Positions 63,398-64,000 of a stretch of 64,000 nucleotides of DNA are shown here, piece by piece. The notes beneath the pieces were generated by a model. It worked only from the letters and a program-made list of their open reading frames with translations, searched no databases and was not told the origin of the DNA. Position 1 is the stretch's first letter. The number at the start of each line of letters is the position of its first letter. The DNA is taken from NCBI RefSeq assembly GCF_021530565.1, contig NZ_JAKGBI010000016.1:62001-126000 (forward strand), given 5' to 3'. Source of the DNA: Pseudoalteromonas sp. SMS1 (GTDB taxonomy: Bacteria; Pseudomonadota; Gammaproteobacteria; Enterobacterales; Alteromonadaceae). Made by a program: the position numbers and the translations under genes.

Positions 63398-64000
63398 ATG
63401 AAAGCAGTTTTACTCGCGCAAACCGGTGGTAGTGAGCAACTTCAATATACCGATGTCGTACGTCCCACACTTGCCAGCGGGCAAGTTTTGGTAAAAGTCG
63501 CCGCTGCGCCGGTGAACTTTATTGATACCGTGATCCGTGAGGGCAATATGCCGCCGGGTATGATGCCAAATTTACCATTTATACCTGGTGTAGAGGGTAG
63601 CGGCGTCATCATTGATGCAAATGGCACCAAACTAACAAACGGCAAAAAGGTGGCATTTTTAGGGCCCATTGGCGCGGCGATGTATGCCCAATACGCAGCG
63701 ATTGACGCTGACAGGTTGATCGTTTTGGATGATGATGCAGACCTGCTCGCAGCAGGGGCGATGCCAGTGACTTATTTTACGGCTTATCACATGTTGCATA
63801 ACGTGGTGCGAGCACAACAAGATAAAGTTGCCTTGATTTATGCCTCGACTGGTGGTGTAGGTACTGCATTGATCCAACTTGCAAAAGCGGCGGGAGTGAA
63901 GGTTATTGCCCTTGACCGAAAAGACGACAAAGTCACACAAGCCCTTAAGTTAGGAGCCGACTACGCATTTAATTCGACTGGGGACTGGGTTAACCAAGTA
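63398..64000 (+). CDS. Quinone oxidoreductase (zeta-crystallin-type MDR), runs off the window
   Basis: The reading frame starts MKAVLLAQTGGSEQLQYTDV after a CAGGAG ribosome site and is open to the end, at least 201 residues. Family marks are VAAAPVNFIDTVIREG, FIPGVEGSGVI, and the NADPH loop YASTGGVGTALIQLAKAAG. Such enzymes reduce quinones or enones with NADPH. It lies opposite a LysR gene, its likely regulator. The 3' end lies outside the window. Confidence 0.85.
   Translation, partial: MKAVLLAQTGGSEQLQYTDVVRPTLASGQVLVKVAAAPVNFIDTVIREGNMPPGMMPNLPFIPGVEGSGVIIDANGTKLTNGKKVAFLGPIGAAMYAQYAAIDADRLIVLDDDADLLAAGAMPVTYFTAYHMLHNVVRAQQDKVALIYASTGGVGTALIQLAKAAGVKVIALDRKDDKVTQALKLGADYAFNSTGDWVNQV

Noticed and set aside
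63442..63940. Minus-strand frames at the window end
   Set aside because: They are antisense to the quinone oxidoreductase frame, which is open from its ATG to the window edge with clear family motifs.
1..64000. tRNA, rRNA or riboswitch genes
   Set aside because: I looked through the intergenic gaps and saw no cloverleaf with conserved TTC arm, no rRNA sequence and no recognisable riboswitch. A covariance-model scan would be needed to be sure.

Overview
The window looks like chromosomal DNA of a marine gammaproteobacterium of the Alteromonadales, most likely a Pseudoalteromonas or close relative. The reasons are an AT-leaning composition, TonB-dependent receptors, an ExeM-type secreted nuclease with a sorting-type C-terminus, many secreted PKD/CBM, RCC1, kelch and HEAT proteins, and an integron with short AT-rich cassettes. 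This assignment is inference from gene content. I see no rRNA, tRNA, CRISPR array, prophage or intact insertion sequence.

Layout. 1-2700: an HscC-type Hsp70 (start outside the window) overlapping a membrane-anchored J-protein. 3102-13506: a secreted trypsin-like protease with PKD and chitin-binding modules, a His-rich TonB receptor with a Cys-rich partner, a PLA2-like secreted protein, a methyltransferase, a rhomboid protease, an SDR, a GH18-like protein and several unknowns. 14406-22406: a giant secreted nuclease with an endonuclease I domain, an EEP exonuclease domain, two lamin-tail domains and many Ig-like repeats, closed by a strong terminator. 22459-24243: an AraC regulator with the AzlCD branched-chain amino-acid exporter.

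24363 to about 29880 is a chromosomal integron. A decayed integron-integrase fragment lies on the minus strand, and a one-directional series of eight or nine small plus-strand genes or broken genes reads away from it. The genes are separated by attC-like inverted repeats ending in GTTRRRY-type cores. Cassette products include two secreted NTR-like proteins, a zinc-ribbon protein, a lipoprotein, a four-helix membrane protein and a site-2-protease homologue without its metal ligands. Two cassette genes are visibly broken.

29983-47525: a HEAT-repeat secreted protein, an AraC regulator, a SnoaL-hydrolase fusion, a three-gene envelope operon, a TonB siderophore receptor with a DUF1624 acyltransferase, an SDR with a LysR gene that carries an early stop codon, a secreted protein paired with a possible lipid-transfer-like protein, a PAN/RCC1 surface protein, and a small winged-helix regulator operon with three tandem inverted-repeat operators.

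47651-64000: a hydrolase; a LysR-controlled electrophile-detoxification operon (DJ-1/PfpI, CurA-like reductase, GST); an ankyrin protein; an FSP1/NDH-2-like flavoprotein divergent from a LysR gene; an esterase with a TPR tail; a TonB-domain lipoprotein; a flavoprotein-FeoB iron operon with a Fur-like box; a kelch protein; and a LysR gene divergent from a quinone oxidoreductase that runs off the end.
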